Below are positions 41,165 through 50,866 of a DNA stretch of 64,000 nt, piece by piece. The stretch is taken from positions 248,001-312,000 of the forward strand of contig NZ_WUBI01000004.1 of NCBI RefSeq assembly GCF_009807035.1, written 5' to 3'. Below the pieces are notes generated by a model. That model did no database searches. It saw only the letters and a program-made list of their open reading frames with translations, and was not told where the DNA came from. How positions within the stretch are numbered: position 1 is the first letter of the stretch; every line of letters begins with the position of its first letter. The translations under genes were made by a program, and so were the position numbers. The stretch is from Paenibacillus dendrobii (lineage in GTDB: Bacteria > Bacillota > Bacilli > Paenibacillales > Paenibacillaceae).

Positions 41165-41402
41165 ACTGCTTCATCCTTCCCATTTTTGAATATATGAGCC
41201 TCGAAATCTGCATCCTATGTTGCTGGCATGTCTCGATTAGTCGGCAGACTATCCTAACATATTCTAAAGCTAACGGCACATGTAAGATGTTAAGGATCAT
41301 TGAAACTTAAGGGAAAGTACTGATAATTTTGAAGCTTGAAACCGGAATATGGGTACATTTAATATAAGCTTGGACGAAAGAGTCTGGAGGGATGAGGCGG
41401 CA

Positions 41403-41579
41403 ATGAAGGAGAAGGATTACAGAGAACTGTATATTTCCGGGATTCTCGATTTGGCGGAGGAGCATGGGCTGGACTATCCGAGGAAAACCCTGGAGCAAAT
41501 GGCGGAGAAGGATCTGATCGAGCTGCGGGATGCGCTGCGGATGAAACATGGAAATATAAACTTCAAACGCTTTTGCTAG
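41403..41579 (+). CDS. Small hypothetical protein
   Basis: About 58 residues from ATG 41403 (GAGGCGG five bases upstream); ATG 41349 gives 76. The protein is charged and helical (EKDYRELYISGILDLAEEHGL...RKTLEQMAEKDLIELRDALRMKHG). It looks like a real helical peptide, in the style of a small regulator or Fur-regulated basic protein-like family, but I cannot name it. Confidence 0.6.
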   Translation: MKEKDYRELYISGILDLAEEHGLDYPRKTLEQMAEKDLIELRDALRMKHGNINFKRFC

Positions 41580-41637
41580 ATGATCGGGCCGGTATTGCGA
41601 TGTACTCTTATAACATGGACGAAACAACATGAATAAC

Positions 41638-41690
41638 GCTGAATTCGGAGGAATGCGCATCGGGTGATGCTTCGGGATTCGGCTTTTTTT
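41638..41690 (+). terminator. Terminator of the small hypothetical gene
   Basis: GCTGAAT paired with ATTCGGC enclosing an inner GCATC-GGGT-GATGC stem, then T7. Confidence 0.8.
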
Positions 41691-41858
41691 AGATACAAAA
41701 AAACTAAGCTTCGAGGAGCCGGGTTCTTTATATCGCAAGAAAAACATTCTCTGAAATGCGGTTTGTCTACCTTGAAAGTACGGGGATATGCGATTATTTT
41801 ATTATGAAAGAAAAAATCTCCTAATTTATATTTAATAATGGAGAAAATCTTTAATATT

Positions 41859-41867
41859 TGCTATAAT
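41859..41867 (+). promoter_or_regulatory. Extended -10 promoter element of nanE-nanK
   Basis: TGCTATAAT, with a consensus -10 plus the TGn extension; no good -35 is visible. It lies about 70 bases before nanE. Confidence 0.5.
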
Positions 41868-41935
41868 CGTTTCCATGAAGCATCGGAAAATCATTCCCGT
41901 ACCGAAAAGGTAGAGGATAAACAGGAGATGAATGC

Positions 41936-42637
41936 ATGGGAGATCTATATTTTGAAAAGATACGAGGCGGGTTGATCGTTTCTTGCCAGGCTCTTGAGGA
42001 TGAGCCGCTGCATGGAGGGGACACGATGGCCAAAATGGCTCTTGCAGCTGACCAGGGCGGCGCTATCGGTATCCGGGCGAACAGCGTACACGACATCACG
42101 TCAATCAAGCGAACGACCCGATTGCCGATTATCGGTATCATCAAACGGGACTATGATGACAGCGGTGTATATATTACGCCCACTCTTCGCGAAGTCCGTG
42201 AGCTGATGGATGCCGGGGTGGATGTCATCGCGCTGGATGCGACCCGCAGCCCAAGACCTCATGGGGAAACGCTGGAAGAGCTTGTGGCTTACATGAAGGA
42301 ACGCGGGCAAAGGGTGATGGCCGATATATCGACGATGGAGGAAGCCTTGTACGCAGAGTCCATCGGAGTCGATTGCATTTCGACGACGCTTTCCGGGTAT
42401 ACCCCTTATTCACCGCAGCAAAAGGAGCCTGACTTCAAGCTGCTGCAGGAGGCGGTTCGCAGCATCCGGATCCCTGTCATTGGGGAAGGAAGGATCAATA
42501 CACCGGAGCAGGCTGCGCATTGCCTGAAGCTTGGAGCGCACGCGGTCGTTGTCGGATCGGCTATTACAAGGCCCAAACTGATTACGGAGAGGTTTGCTGT
42601 GGCTGTCCGCGAAGCGTCGGACGGGGAAGCCCGTTAA
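41936..42637 (+). CDS. nanE: N-acetylmannosamine-6-phosphate 2-epimerase
   Basis: 233 residues, a complete NanE TIM barrel: GGLIVSCQALEDEPLHGG, AVGIRANS-type KxxD region AIGIRANSVHDITSIK, VIALDATRSPRPHGETLEEL, and GEGRINTPEQAAHCLKLGAHAVVVGSAITRP. It converts ManNAc-6-P to GlcNAc-6-P in sialate/ManNAc use. AGGAG precedes the ATG. It is followed after 34 bases by a ROK kinase. No sialic-acid transporter or lyase is adjacent. Confidence 0.93.
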   Translation: MGDLYFEKIRGGLIVSCQALEDEPLHGGDTMAKMALAADQGGAIGIRANSVHDITSIKRTTRLPIIGIIKRDYDDSGVYITPTLREVRELMDAGVDVIALDATRSPRPHGETLEELVAYMKERGQRVMADISTMEEALYAESIGVDCISTTLSGYTPYSPQQKEPDFKLLQEAVRSIRIPVIGEGRINTPEQAAHCLKLGAHAVVVGSAITRPKLITERFAVAVREASDGEAR

Positions 42638-42671
42638 GAAGGCCGGGGACAATGAAAGGATGGGAGCAGGC

Positions 42672-43577
42672 ATGAAGGTCATAGGTATCGATATTGGCGG
42701 CACCTCTATTAAAGGGATGGTTCTGGATGATTCGGGCCGGGTTATGGATCAGGGTAAAATTGCAACCGAGGCCACGCAGGGGAAGGAACGCATTCTTGAA
42801 AATATGACAAATCTGTTGGATAACCTCATGGCACAGCATGGGGATATCCAGGGCATTGGGATCGGCACGGCCGGCAGGGTCAACGTGCGGACAGGCGAAA
42901 TTGTATATGCGACTGACAACCTGCCTGGCTGGCAGGGCTCTAATGTGAAGCAATTTGTGGAAGAGGCGTATAAGCTGCCTGTATTTGTTGATAACGATGC
43001 CAATACCGCGCTGGTCGGCGAAGCCTGGCTCGGAGCGGGCAGAGACGTGAAGGATCTGTCCATGCTGACGCTTGGAACGGGTGTTGGCGGAGCGAATATG
43101 ATCGGCGGCGAGCTGTATAGAGGGGCTCATTGGAACGGTGGAGAATGGGGGCACACCATTTTGGTTCCTGGCGGTAGGCTCTGCAACTGCGGTTTACGCG
43201 GCTGTATCGAGCAATATCTGTCGGGTACGGCCTTAGTCAAGCTTGCCAGTGAAGCTACAGGAAGTACGTATACTTCCGGTGTCGAAGTGCTGGATGATCA
43301 TCTGAAAGGGAATCTGCTGGTCACTGAGGTGTTGAAGCAGTTCACTGCGCATTTGGCTATTGTCGTGAATAACATTCATGTCGGCTTGAATCCGCAGGCT
43401 ATTTTGCTCGGTGGAGGCCTTATCGACTCCAGGGCTATATGGTGGCCGTACTTGTTGGAATGCATGCAAAACATGCAAATGGATGCGGATATTCGTCCGG
43501 CCGAGCTTGGCAATGAAGCAGGTGCAATCGGCGCGGCTAAGCTAATTCTGGAGCATTTGAGCACAATCAAAAAATAA
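42672..43577 (+). CDS. ROK-family sugar kinase (probable ManNAc kinase)
   Basis: 301 residues from ATG 42672 (GGGAG five bases upstream; the frame opens at 42594). DIGGTSIKGMVLD is the phosphate-binding motif, FVDNDANTALVGEAWLGAGR carries the catalytic Asp, and CNCGLRGCIEQYLSG carries the ROK zinc site. Placed right after nanE it is most likely an N-acetylmannosamine kinase (NanK role), although ROK members also act on glucose. Confidence 0.9.
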   Translation: MKVIGIDIGGTSIKGMVLDDSGRVMDQGKIATEATQGKERILENMTNLLDNLMAQHGDIQGIGIGTAGRVNVRTGEIVYATDNLPGWQGSNVKQFVEEAYKLPVFVDNDANTALVGEAWLGAGRDVKDLSMLTLGTGVGGANMIGGELYRGAHWNGGEWGHTILVPGGRLCNCGLRGCIEQYLSGTALVKLASEATGSTYTSGVEVLDDHLKGNLLVTEVLKQFTAHLAIVVNNIHVGLNPQAILLGGGLIDSRAIWWPYLLECMQNMQMDADIRPAELGNEAGAIGAAKLILEHLSTIKK

Positions 43578-43652
43578 ATGTAGATGACTTCGTTTTCGGG
43601 CAGCATTGGATGTAAACCGATGAGTCGAAAATGATGTCAAATGACGATAATA

Positions 43653-43679
43653 GGGCGGCTGAGAGCTGCTCTTTTTTTT
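43653..43679 (+). terminator. Terminator of nanE-nanK
   Basis: GGGCGGCT-GAG-AGCTGCTC (with G-T pairs) followed by T8. Confidence 0.8.
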
Positions 43680-43703
43680 GATTATTAGTTAGTATAATAA
43701 ATG

Positions 43704-43728
43704 TTTGTATACATATAATATTTACAAA
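43704..43728. promoter_or_regulatory. Candidate MarR operator over a promoter
   Basis: TTTGTA (43704-43709) and TACAAA (43723-43728) arms flank a TATAAT-like -10 upstream of the MarR gene. Confidence 0.4.
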
Positions 43729-43793
43729 AATGAAATGAACCTATACAATTAAACAATAACCAGCAGCCAACGAAGGAGGCAGCAGCTTCAGGT

Positions 43794-44243
43794 ATGGAGG
43801 ACAAAGAGCATCTTTACGGGCATTTGATTTCAAAGACCAGCCGGACATTACTGCGTTACTTAACGATGCATTTTAAGGAAGACGACATTACACCCGAGCA
43901 GTGGACTGTACTGAAACGTTTGGGGGAGCAGGACGGGATTACACAAAAGGAGCTGTCCCTCATCGCGGATAAGGATCAGGCGACACTGACTAAAATATTG
44001 GATATTCTGGAACGCAAGCAGCTGGTCCGCAGAGACAAAAACAAGGATGATCGGCGCTCGTTTCTTATTTTTATTACGGATGAAGGCAGACAACTGAGGG
44101 AAAGGCTGTTTACGCATGTGAATCAGCTTTTTGCGGATGAGATTGTAGCCGGAATTCCGGAAAAGGACTTGAGTATATTTTTGGCGACGCTAATGAAAAT
44201 TCAGCATAATGCTGAGTCGGCAAAAGAAACGGATCACAGCTGA
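43794..44243 (+). CDS. MarR-family transcriptional regulator
   Basis: 149 residues. Winged helix: ITPEQWTVLKRLGEQDGITQKELSLIADKDQATLTKILDILERKQLVRRDKNKDDRRSFLIFITDEGR. AAGGAGG is about 15 bases upstream of the ATG, longer than usual. A FUSC exporter gene follows after 56 bases in the same direction. MarR-efflux pairs typically respond to phenolic or aromatic compounds. Confidence 0.95.
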   Translation: MEDKEHLYGHLISKTSRTLLRYLTMHFKEDDITPEQWTVLKRLGEQDGITQKELSLIADKDQATLTKILDILERKQLVRRDKNKDDRRSFLIFITDEGRQLRERLFTHVNQLFADEIVAGIPEKDLSIFLATLMKIQHNAESAKETDHS

Positions 44244-44299
44244 ATCCTGTACAGCATAAACACGATGACAAAAGAGATTACCAACTGGAGAGAAACCTA

Positions 44300-46282
44300 A
44301 TGATAACTGAATCGCATCAAAATGATTATGTTCGGCGCAGAACGGCGCAGCGGGGGCCGGCTGCAGTGAAGGTGCGCGACGCCTTCCGGGTTCGGCCTTT
44401 GCCGCTGCAGTGGTTCCGGGGCATCGGCTCTGCCGTCAGTGCAGGGATTCCGGTTCTGATCGGGGCTTTGACCGGACATATGGATTATGGATTATGCGCC
44501 TCCATCGGGGGCTTTACCTTTTTGTACGTATCGAATGAAACCTATAGACAGCGGGCGATTAAGCTGCTGCTGGTGGCCTTGGGGATGGCTGTATCTTTCG
44601 GACTCGGCTCTTTGACGGGAACGATTCCTTGGCTGATGGTACTGCTGTTCGGGCTGATCGGTGCGGCTGCCGTATTCTGCTTCGGAGCCTTCCAGGTCAC
44701 CGGGCCATCGGCCATGTTTTTTATTTTGACCTTTGCTGTCGGTACGAGTCTGCCTTATGATTTGTCATTCGTTCCACTGCGGACCGGATTTGTTTTTGCG
44801 GGCGGGTTGCTGGCTTGGGTTGTCGGCATGGCCGGATGGCTGCTGAATCCGCATCGGCCGGAAACGAAAGCTGTTGCAGGGGCCTATGCTTCATTAGCCC
44901 AATTCATTGACTCAATGGGCACGGAGCATCAATATGACGCGCAGTATAAGGCAGCGGTCGCCCTGCAAAATGCCGGTAAAACGGTAGCCGGCGGCGAATT
45001 GCGCTGGAGGCATGCCTATGCGCCAACCCAGCGCCTCATGCAGCTGTCCCAAAAGGCCAACGAGATGTATCTGACCCTGGTAGAGATTGCACTGGGTCAG
45101 CGAGCTTCAGGCGATGTGGAGGCAGCGGCTTCGATCCGGTCGATTGCAGCCGGAATTCAAGGAGCAGGGCATGTTGAGGCTTCTCGAAAGGTTAGGTCGT
45201 ATACCCGTACCGAGGATAAACTGAACGAGCGGCTGAACTTCCAGATGGAGGAAGCTCGGTCTCTATTGAGCGAATCAGGCGAGGCTGTTGTTCAAGCCCC
45301 ATTGGCTGAACCGGAGAACCGCCTGCGGCTGATTCTATCCGGTGCGTTTAACCGCCAATCCACGCTGCTGAGCACCGCCGGCCGCTACGGCATTATGATT
45401 GCCATTGCGGCAGCCGTTGCTTATGGATTCGGCTTTCACCGCTCCTATTGGGTGCCTTTGTCCTGTGCAGCCGTCATGCTGGGCACGACGGCCATCGGCA
45501 CGATGCACCGCGCGCTTCAGCGTACGGCAGGAACGATCCTTGGCCTGCTGGCCGGGGGTGCACTGCTGTCTCTGAAGCCGGAGGGAGTCTATGTGGCTCT
45601 GGCCATGGCAGTGCTGCAGTTCATCGTCGAGCTGATCTATTTGCGGAATTACGCACTGGCCGTTATCTTTATCACTCCCAGTACGCTGCTAATCGCAGAG
45701 AGCAATCATCCTGAAACGGCCATGACCTACTTTATGTCGGCCCGCATCGTCGATATCCTGGTAGGCAGCGCCATCGGCTTGGCTGGAATACTGCTGTTAT
45801 GGCGGCGTGCCTCCTCCAGCCGGCTGCCGGGAGCAATGGCAGCCGTCATCCGCAAAGAAGGAGCCCTGCTGGAGCAGCTTCTCGCCGGAGGCCCAAATGC
45901 CGAAGAAGTGGTTCATCCTGCAGAACTGGAAACGGCCATGCTTCGAGTCAGACTGCTCTACGATGCCTCTCTGGCCGAATCGGTGCGAAAGCGTGAGCGA
46001 ATCAGCCTGTGGTGGCCGGCAGTGGCAGAAATTCAACATTTCGGTTATGTGCTCATTGCGGCAGCGGAGAGGGGACTAGAGCATCGTGAACCGCCCGAGA
46101 CCCTGCGCGGCCTCGAGCAAGCTTTTCATGATATGGCCCATGCCGTCCAGCATTCGGAATCGCCGGCTCCGATCCATGTGCCGGAGCTGCCCTCTTTTTC
46201 GGCGCTGCGTTATGAACTGATGGAGCTTCACGCTGCATTGCAGATCGGGGAGAACACCGCTTCGCTGAAATCGGGGACATAA
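44300..46282 (+). CDS. FUSC-family membrane protein (aromatic-acid exporter-like)
   Basis: 660 residues with two FUSC halves: helices about 40-185 (GIPVLIGALTGHMDYGLCASIGGFTFLYVS) and about 353-500 (RYGIMIAIAAAVAYGFGFHRSYWVPLSCAAVMLGTT). They are separated and followed by cytosolic helical domains. Relatives include YccS/YhfK and the AaeB efflux component. GGAGAGAAACC lies before the ATG. Co-transcription with the MarR gene suggests inducible export of aromatic acids or similar compounds. Confidence 0.88.
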   Translation: MITESHQNDYVRRRTAQRGPAAVKVRDAFRVRPLPLQWFRGIGSAVSAGIPVLIGALTGHMDYGLCASIGGFTFLYVSNETYRQRAIKLLLVALGMAVSFGLGSLTGTIPWLMVLLFGLIGAAAVFCFGAFQVTGPSAMFFILTFAVGTSLPYDLSFVPLRTGFVFAGGLLAWVVGMAGWLLNPHRPETKAVAGAYASLAQFIDSMGTEHQYDAQYKAAVALQNAGKTVAGGELRWRHAYAPTQRLMQLSQKANEMYLTLVEIALGQRASGDVEAAASIRSIAAGIQGAGHVEASRKVRSYTRTEDKLNERLNFQMEEARSLLSESGEAVVQAPLAEPENRLRLILSGAFNRQSTLLSTAGRYGIMIAIAAAVAYGFGFHRSYWVPLSCAAVMLGTTAIGTMHRALQRTAGTILGLLAGGALLSLKPEGVYVALAMAVLQFIVELIYLRNYALAVIFITPSTLLIAESNHPETAMTYFMSARIVDILVGSAIGLAGILLLWRRASSSRLPGAMAAVIRKEGALLEQLLAGGPNAEEVVHPAELETAMLRVRLLYDASLAESVRKRERISLWWPAVAEIQHFGYVLIAAAERGLEHREPPETLRGLEQAFHDMAHAVQHSESPAPIHVPELPSFSALRYELMELHAALQIGENTASLKSGT

Positions 46283-46295
46283 GATGCTATGAAAT

Positions 46296-46354
46296 AAGCC
46301 TGTGCCTGGCTCCAATGCACTCTTGCATGAGGAACCTGGCACAGGCTTGTTTTC
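46296..46354. terminator. Bidirectional terminator
   Basis: AAGCCTGTGCC paired with GGCACAGGCTT, with an inner ATGCA/TGCAT hairpin. It serves the FUSC gene (+) and the GyrI-like gene (-). Confidence 0.85.
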
Positions 46355-46370
46355 TTATATAGCTGCCGTC

Positions 46371-46850
46371 CTACCTTTTTACGACCGGAATCCATACCTC
46401 GCAGCGGTAGTCATCACTCATGGTGTCGCCGGGAGGATAAACTTCCAGTTCCGGTCCTGGGGCATGCTCATATCCGCTGGCTGGAAACCAATCTTGGTAG
46501 ACGTATTGCCAGACCTGTTGGATAGCAGCCGGCAGGGGGCCGATAGATGTGAAGACAGCCCAGGATGCAGCAGGAATGGAGCGGGTTTCGAATCCCGCTG
46601 CTTGCTGCCGGTTCGCATCCGTCTTGACTCCGATCAGATATTGAAAACCGCCCTGGCCATCAAATTCCATACAAATGCCGAGCAGATCTCCTCCCTCTCC
46701 CATCACCTCCAGCTTCATCGTAGATCCGTCCCGGTGACACTCCTGCCAGAAGGCTGGAATATCCACTAAATTGCTGCCGTCCTTTGAGGATACACCACGC
46801 ATTTTACCCGTGACCGTAAATGACTCTTTATCAACAACCTGAAACTCCAT
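46371..46850 (-). CDS. GyrI-like/AraC-effector-domain protein
   Basis: 159 residues, full GyrI-like fold: MEFQVVDKESFTVTGKMRGVS, IPAFWQEC, LGICMEF, YLIGVKTDA, TRSIPAASWAVFTSIGPLPAAIQQVWQYVYQDWFPASGYEHAPGPELEVYPPGDTMSDDYRCEVWIPV. This is the stand-alone effector-binding form with the buried Glu typical of cationic drug binders. AGGGGAT precedes the ATG. It is single. Confidence 0.9.
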   Translation of the reverse strand: MEFQVVDKESFTVTGKMRGVSSKDGSNLVDIPAFWQECHRDGSTMKLEVMGEGGDLLGICMEFDGQGGFQYLIGVKTDANRQQAAGFETRSIPAASWAVFTSIGPLPAAIQQVWQYVYQDWFPASGYEHAPGPELEVYPPGDTMSDDYRCEVWIPVVKR

Positions 46851-47012
46851 ACCTATCCCCTCTTTCTCGCTTTGATTTCAAAAAAAACTTTGAGCTGTCA
46901 CACATGTGAATAACTTTCGAGCCCGCGGCAGAGCTTTCCTGCCGGTAATATTCGTTATTTGGCTGTTTTTGACGGATCATGACAAACGTTGTTCTAATTT
47001 GTACGACTAATG

Positions 47013-47915
47013 TCAAACCGAGTCTCCTTCGGTTGCTTCCTTCGAGAGGAGAGCATCGAAAAACTGGCGGGCCGGTGGGGGGAGCGGTTCTTTTCGCGTA
47101 TAGACTGAAATGGGATTATTGAGCTTCACCTGCTGTACGTGAACCCTGGAGAGCTGTTTCTGGGTGATGAAGAAATCCGTTTCCAGCGAGGAGAGAAAAG
47201 CGGCACCGTATCCTTCCATGACAACGCGCAGCGTTTCATGAAGACCGTTCATCTGCAGTCCGATCGAAGGAGCGGGAAGGTTATGGACATGGCAGAGTGA
47301 AAGAAGCTGTTCACGGGAGAAACTGCCTTCTTCACGAATAATGAAAGGCTCCCGCAGCATTTCGGCAAGCGGAATATCGGCTCCTGCCAGGCGATGCCCC
47401 GGATGTACGACGAAGCACATCTCGTCTTCTACCCAGGAGGTCCGGTTCAGCAGTGGGTGTTCCTTGGCAATGCCGCCGACAACCGCAATATCTGCCTTGA
47501 AATGAACCAGCAGATCGAGCGCTTGACTGGAATTGGTCGTCGTCAGTTCCAGTTCGACAGAAGGATATCGCTTCTTATATGCAGCGATAGGCTTGGGAAG
47601 CAAATAGTTGGCTGGCAGATAAGTTGCGGCGAAATGTAGTTTGCCCGCATCCCCTCTTTTCAGCCGCTTGAGTCTATCCTCGATGCTTTGCTCCAGCTCA
47701 AACAGCCTTTGAGCCTCATCAGCCAGCATGCGTCCTGCCTCGGTCAAGGCCACTCCCCGCCCTTGCGGGATCCAGAGCTGAACACCTAGCTCGCGTTCCA
47801 GCCTTTTAATCTGCGCCGTGACCGCCGGCTGGCTGACTCTTAGCAGTTCGGAAGCCAGCGTTACGCTGCCGACATCCGCCACCTTGGCAAAAAAACGAAG
47901 CGCATGCAGGTTCAA
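47013..47915 (-). CDS. LysR-family transcriptional regulator
   Basis: 300 residues, TTG start with GAGGGG eight bases upstream. HTH: MNLHALRFFAKVADVGSVTLASELLRVSQPAVTAQIKRLERELGVQLW. The effector-binding domain is LHFAATYLPANYLLPKPIAAYKKRYPSVELELTTTNSSQ. It is divergent from a threonine-synthase-type gene, separated by about 160 bases containing a tandem repeat, so it likely controls that gene. Confidence 0.95.
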   Translation of the reverse strand: MNLHALRFFAKVADVGSVTLASELLRVSQPAVTAQIKRLERELGVQLWIPQGRGVALTEAGRMLADEAQRLFELEQSIEDRLKRLKRGDAGKLHFAATYLPANYLLPKPIAAYKKRYPSVELELTTTNSSQALDLLVHFKADIAVVGGIAKEHPLLNRTSWVEDEMCFVVHPGHRLAGADIPLAEMLREPFIIREEGSFSREQLLSLCHVHNLPAPSIGLQMNGLHETLRVVMEGYGAAFLSSLETDFFITQKQLSRVHVQQVKLNNPISVYTRKEPLPPPARQFFDALLSKEATEGDSV

Positions 47916-47939
47916 TGGGGACCCCTCATTTCCTTATTC

Positions 47940-47972
47940 ATAACTAAATATGATAGATAACCAAATATAATA
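47940..47972. promoter_or_regulatory. Tandem 16-base direct repeat in the LysR/thrC divergent region
   Basis: ATAACTAAATATGATA (47940-47955) and ATAACCAAATATAATA (47957-47972) share 14 of 16 bases with a 17-base period. It is a candidate LysR binding site or promoter. Confidence 0.6.
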
Positions 47973-48075
47973 TATTAGATTTATAAAATGTTCCTGCTTA
48001 TTCTAATTCTAACCGGGGCAAATGACAACGAGCAAAACGAATCGCTCCGAGCCAAGGATGAGAGGAAGAAGATCA

Positions 48076-49305
48076 ATGAAGCTGGTGTGCGTGGACTGCA
48101 GTGCCGAGCTTTCATGGCGGGAATCCCATACGGCGTGTTCCTGCGGTGGAAGACTGGAGGTAATTCAGGATCTTAAGATGCTGGACGGAGAAAGGCTGAA
48201 GACGGTATTCCAAGAGAGGTTGGCGGAGCGAATGTCGGTTTATGCCAGCGGCGTATGGCGTTATAAAGAGCTGATCTTACCTGGGGTGCCCGAAGAACAT
48301 ATTGTGACTAAATATGAAGGCAACACCGGACTCTATACCTCGGAGCCGATTCGCAGCCAGCTTGGAATCAGAGCCTTGTATTTCAAGGCCCAGAGCGAGA
48401 ACCCGAGTGGTTCCTTCAAGGACAACGGGATGACGGCAGCTGTTTCTCATGGACGTTTTCTGGGCTACAAGCACTTTGCCTGCACATCGACGGGCAATAC
48501 GTCATCATCGCTTGCCATGTATGCCGCTTGGGGAGGCTGCTCTTCGCAGGTATTCGTACCAAGCCGCAGCGTATCGGTGAATAAGGTGCTCCAGACGCTT
48601 GCTTACGGCGCAAAAGTGATCCGTTTTGACGGAACCTATGACGATGGCATCCGGTTTCTCGAACAGCATGGAGAAGAGCTTGGACTTTATGTATGCAATT
48701 CGGTGAACCCTTTTCGGATTGAAGGACAGAAGAGCATTATATATGAAATTGCACAGTATTTGAATTGGGAACTGCCGGACTGGATTGTCATACCCGGAGG
48801 GGCACTAAGTAACGTATCCGCACTTGGGAAGGGACTCGAGGATCTGAAAAACCTCGGCATGATCACGAAGCTTCCGCGGATTGCCCTGATTCAGGCAGAA
48901 GGAGCCAGCCCCTTTCACCGCATGATGGCGGATGGCCAGGATGAACTGATTCCACAGCCTAATCCGGCCACCAAAGCCTCGGCACTTAATATCGGAAACC
49001 CGCCAAGCTGGAAAATAGCTCGCCGTGTTTTGCGGCAATGCCAAGGAATCACCTGCAGCGTTAATGATGAGGAGATCATGGTATCCAAAAAAATGATCGA
49101 CCAAAGTGGTATTGGCTGTGAGCCAGCGTCGGCTGCAACTTTGGCGGGATTAAGGAAGCTAATGGACGATCGTATTATCGATAAGGACGAGCGCGCACTG
49201 TGCATTCTGACGGGGAATTTGCTGAAGGATACGGATATTTTGGCCGAAACGACGGATGACATGGTGTATTCCGATTTGACGATCGAGAGCCTGCGTGACT
49301 TATAG
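48076..49305 (+). CDS. thrC: Threonine synthase (PLP fold type II)
   Basis: About 409 residues from ATG 48076 (AGAGGAAG eight bases upstream; the frame opens at 48022). An N-terminal zinc-ribbon-like CVDC...CSCGG motif is followed by the PLP fold. K115 in NPSGSFKDNG carries PLP, and TSTGNTSSSLAMYAAWGG and VIPGGALSNVSALGKG bind its phosphate. It makes threonine from O-phosphohomoserine. It is not in a hom-thrB context and has a divergent LysR regulator, so it may be a second, specially regulated copy or a related PLP lyase. Confidence 0.85.
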   Translation: MKLVCVDCSAELSWRESHTACSCGGRLEVIQDLKMLDGERLKTVFQERLAERMSVYASGVWRYKELILPGVPEEHIVTKYEGNTGLYTSEPIRSQLGIRALYFKAQSENPSGSFKDNGMTAAVSHGRFLGYKHFACTSTGNTSSSLAMYAAWGGCSSQVFVPSRSVSVNKVLQTLAYGAKVIRFDGTYDDGIRFLEQHGEELGLYVCNSVNPFRIEGQKSIIYEIAQYLNWELPDWIVIPGGALSNVSALGKGLEDLKNLGMITKLPRIALIQAEGASPFHRMMADGQDELIPQPNPATKASALNIGNPPSWKIARRVLRQCQGITCSVNDEEIMVSKKMIDQSGIGCEPASAATLAGLRKLMDDRIIDKDERALCILTGNLLKDTDILAETTDDMVYSDLTIESLRDL

Positions 49306-49576
49306 AGCAAATCATAATAAATAGTTGTTGTGATTCCTGAAAGCAATCAACTATAATCGAATAAATTCATGCAGGATTCAAATGAGTCCTGAGCTGGGAG
49401 GTTTTTTATTGTGTTAAAAACGCAGACGAAGCAGTGCTTAGTGAGAACGTTGTCCAATCAAATGACAGGCAGTGTGATGCGTCCGTAATCGAAGTAGTGG
49501 CATGAATTTTGAATGAATGAGATTGTTCACGGACTTTTAGCGTGACGCGCCGCCTGCCGAGAAGGGCGGAACTATT
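49306..49576. other. Gap between thrC and the MFS gene
   Basis: About 270 bases. It contains the weak dyad AGGATTC-AAAT-GAGTCCT followed 12 bases later by a T run, perhaps a poor terminator. I find no T-box, riboswitch or gene. Confidence 0.4.
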
Positions 49577-50821
49577 TTGCGTATTCAACATGCGTCACAA
49601 GTGTATATTATCATGAGTTTTATCATGGCTTTGGCCAACAGCATCATGTTCACCACCAGCGGGATTTATCACGTGACATCGCTCCACCTGAATCCATTTG
49701 AGCTGGTGTTGATGGGAACGGTGCTTGAACTGACAGTATTGGTCTTCGAAGGCATTACCGGCGTGGTAGCCGATACGTACAGCCGGAGGATTTCGGTCAT
49801 TATCGGCATGTTTATTCTCGGTTTTGGATTCGCAGTGGAGGGGAGCGCGCTTTGGCTTTCCGAGGCGGGTTCGTTGATTTCCGTATTCGCTTGGGTTGTG
49901 GTCTCGCAAATCCTGTTCGGGATCGGCTGGACTTTCGTCAGCGGGGCGAATACCGCATGGGTCGTCGACGAGATCGGCGAGGAGCAGGCAGGTGGAATTC
50001 TGATGCGGTCGCAGCGGATGTCGCTCATCGCTTCGCTCTTGGGTATTGGCTGCAGCGTGGGATTTTCGATGATCGCCCCTAATCTGCCATACCTGACAGG
50101 AGGAGTATTATATGCACTGCTGGGCATGCTGCTCTTGGTCATCATGAAAGAAACCAAGTTTGTGCCTCAGGAGCATGCTCCGCAGACTTCGCATTTCAAG
50201 CGAATGACCGGCACGTGGTTGAGTGGGGCTAAGGTGGTCCGCAGACATCCACTGCTAGGAGTCATCATTGCCGTTACCGTGTTCACAGGTGCTGCGTCGG
50301 AAGGTTATGACCGACTATGGCAGCCTTTTCTTATCAGCGGCATGGGCCTTCCCGATCTGCCTGTATCCTTGGCAGCATGGTTCGGCATCGTTGCGGCAGC
50401 AGCGACGCTGCTCGGGCTTGGAGGCGTTCGGCTGGCCGAGAAATGGATCGATATGAGTAACCAGAGGAAGGTATCCATAGCGATGTTCGCGCTTACGGGA
50501 ATGCGCATTGCAGCAGTCCTTTCGCTGGCTGTGGCACCGAATTTTGCCTGGGCTATCGCGTCCGTGCTGATGGCTTCGGCATCAGTGTCGATCAGCGAGC
50601 CGATCTATGGAACATGGTTGAATATGAACCTCGAAAGTAAAACAAGGGCGACGGTACTGTCCATGGTCAGCCAATCGGACGCGTTGGGGCAGACCGCGGG
50701 CGGCCCGGTGGTCGGGTGGATCGGCAGCCGTTATTCCATACGGGCATCCCTTCTGTCCGCAGGTGTACTCATGCTTCCTGTGTTGGCCGTTTTTGCAAGG
50801 ATCATACGAAGACGCACTTAG
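49577..50821 (+). CDS. MFS transporter
   Basis: 414 residues with 12 membrane helices. The A-motif-like loop 2-3 reads GVVADTYSRRISVIIG, and the central cytosolic loop lies about residues 195-220. TTG start with GGGCGGA upstream; ATG 49613 would lose the first helix start. Drug or sugar efflux is likely by family, substrate unknown. It is single, ending in a perfect terminator. Confidence 0.88.
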   Translation: MRIQHASQVYIIMSFIMALANSIMFTTSGIYHVTSLHLNPFELVLMGTVLELTVLVFEGITGVVADTYSRRISVIIGMFILGFGFAVEGSALWLSEAGSLISVFAWVVVSQILFGIGWTFVSGANTAWVVDEIGEEQAGGILMRSQRMSLIASLLGIGCSVGFSMIAPNLPYLTGGVLYALLGMLLLVIMKETKFVPQEHAPQTSHFKRMTGTWLSGAKVVRRHPLLGVIIAVTVFTGAASEGYDRLWQPFLISGMGLPDLPVSLAAWFGIVAAAATLLGLGGVRLAEKWIDMSNQRKVSIAMFALTGMRIAAVLSLAVAPNFAWAIASVLMASASVSISEPIYGTWLNMNLESKTRATVLSMVSQSDALGQTAGGPVVGWIGSRYSIRASLLSAGVLMLPVLAVFARIIRRRT

Positions 50822-50866
50822 TTTCACGATAAGGGCATGATAAATACCGATGATTGATATGAAGTG

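Noticed and set aside
49306..49576. T-box or other amino-acid riboswitch near thrC
   Set aside because: It lies after, not before, thrC, and no T-box GGTGGNACCGCG motif is present.
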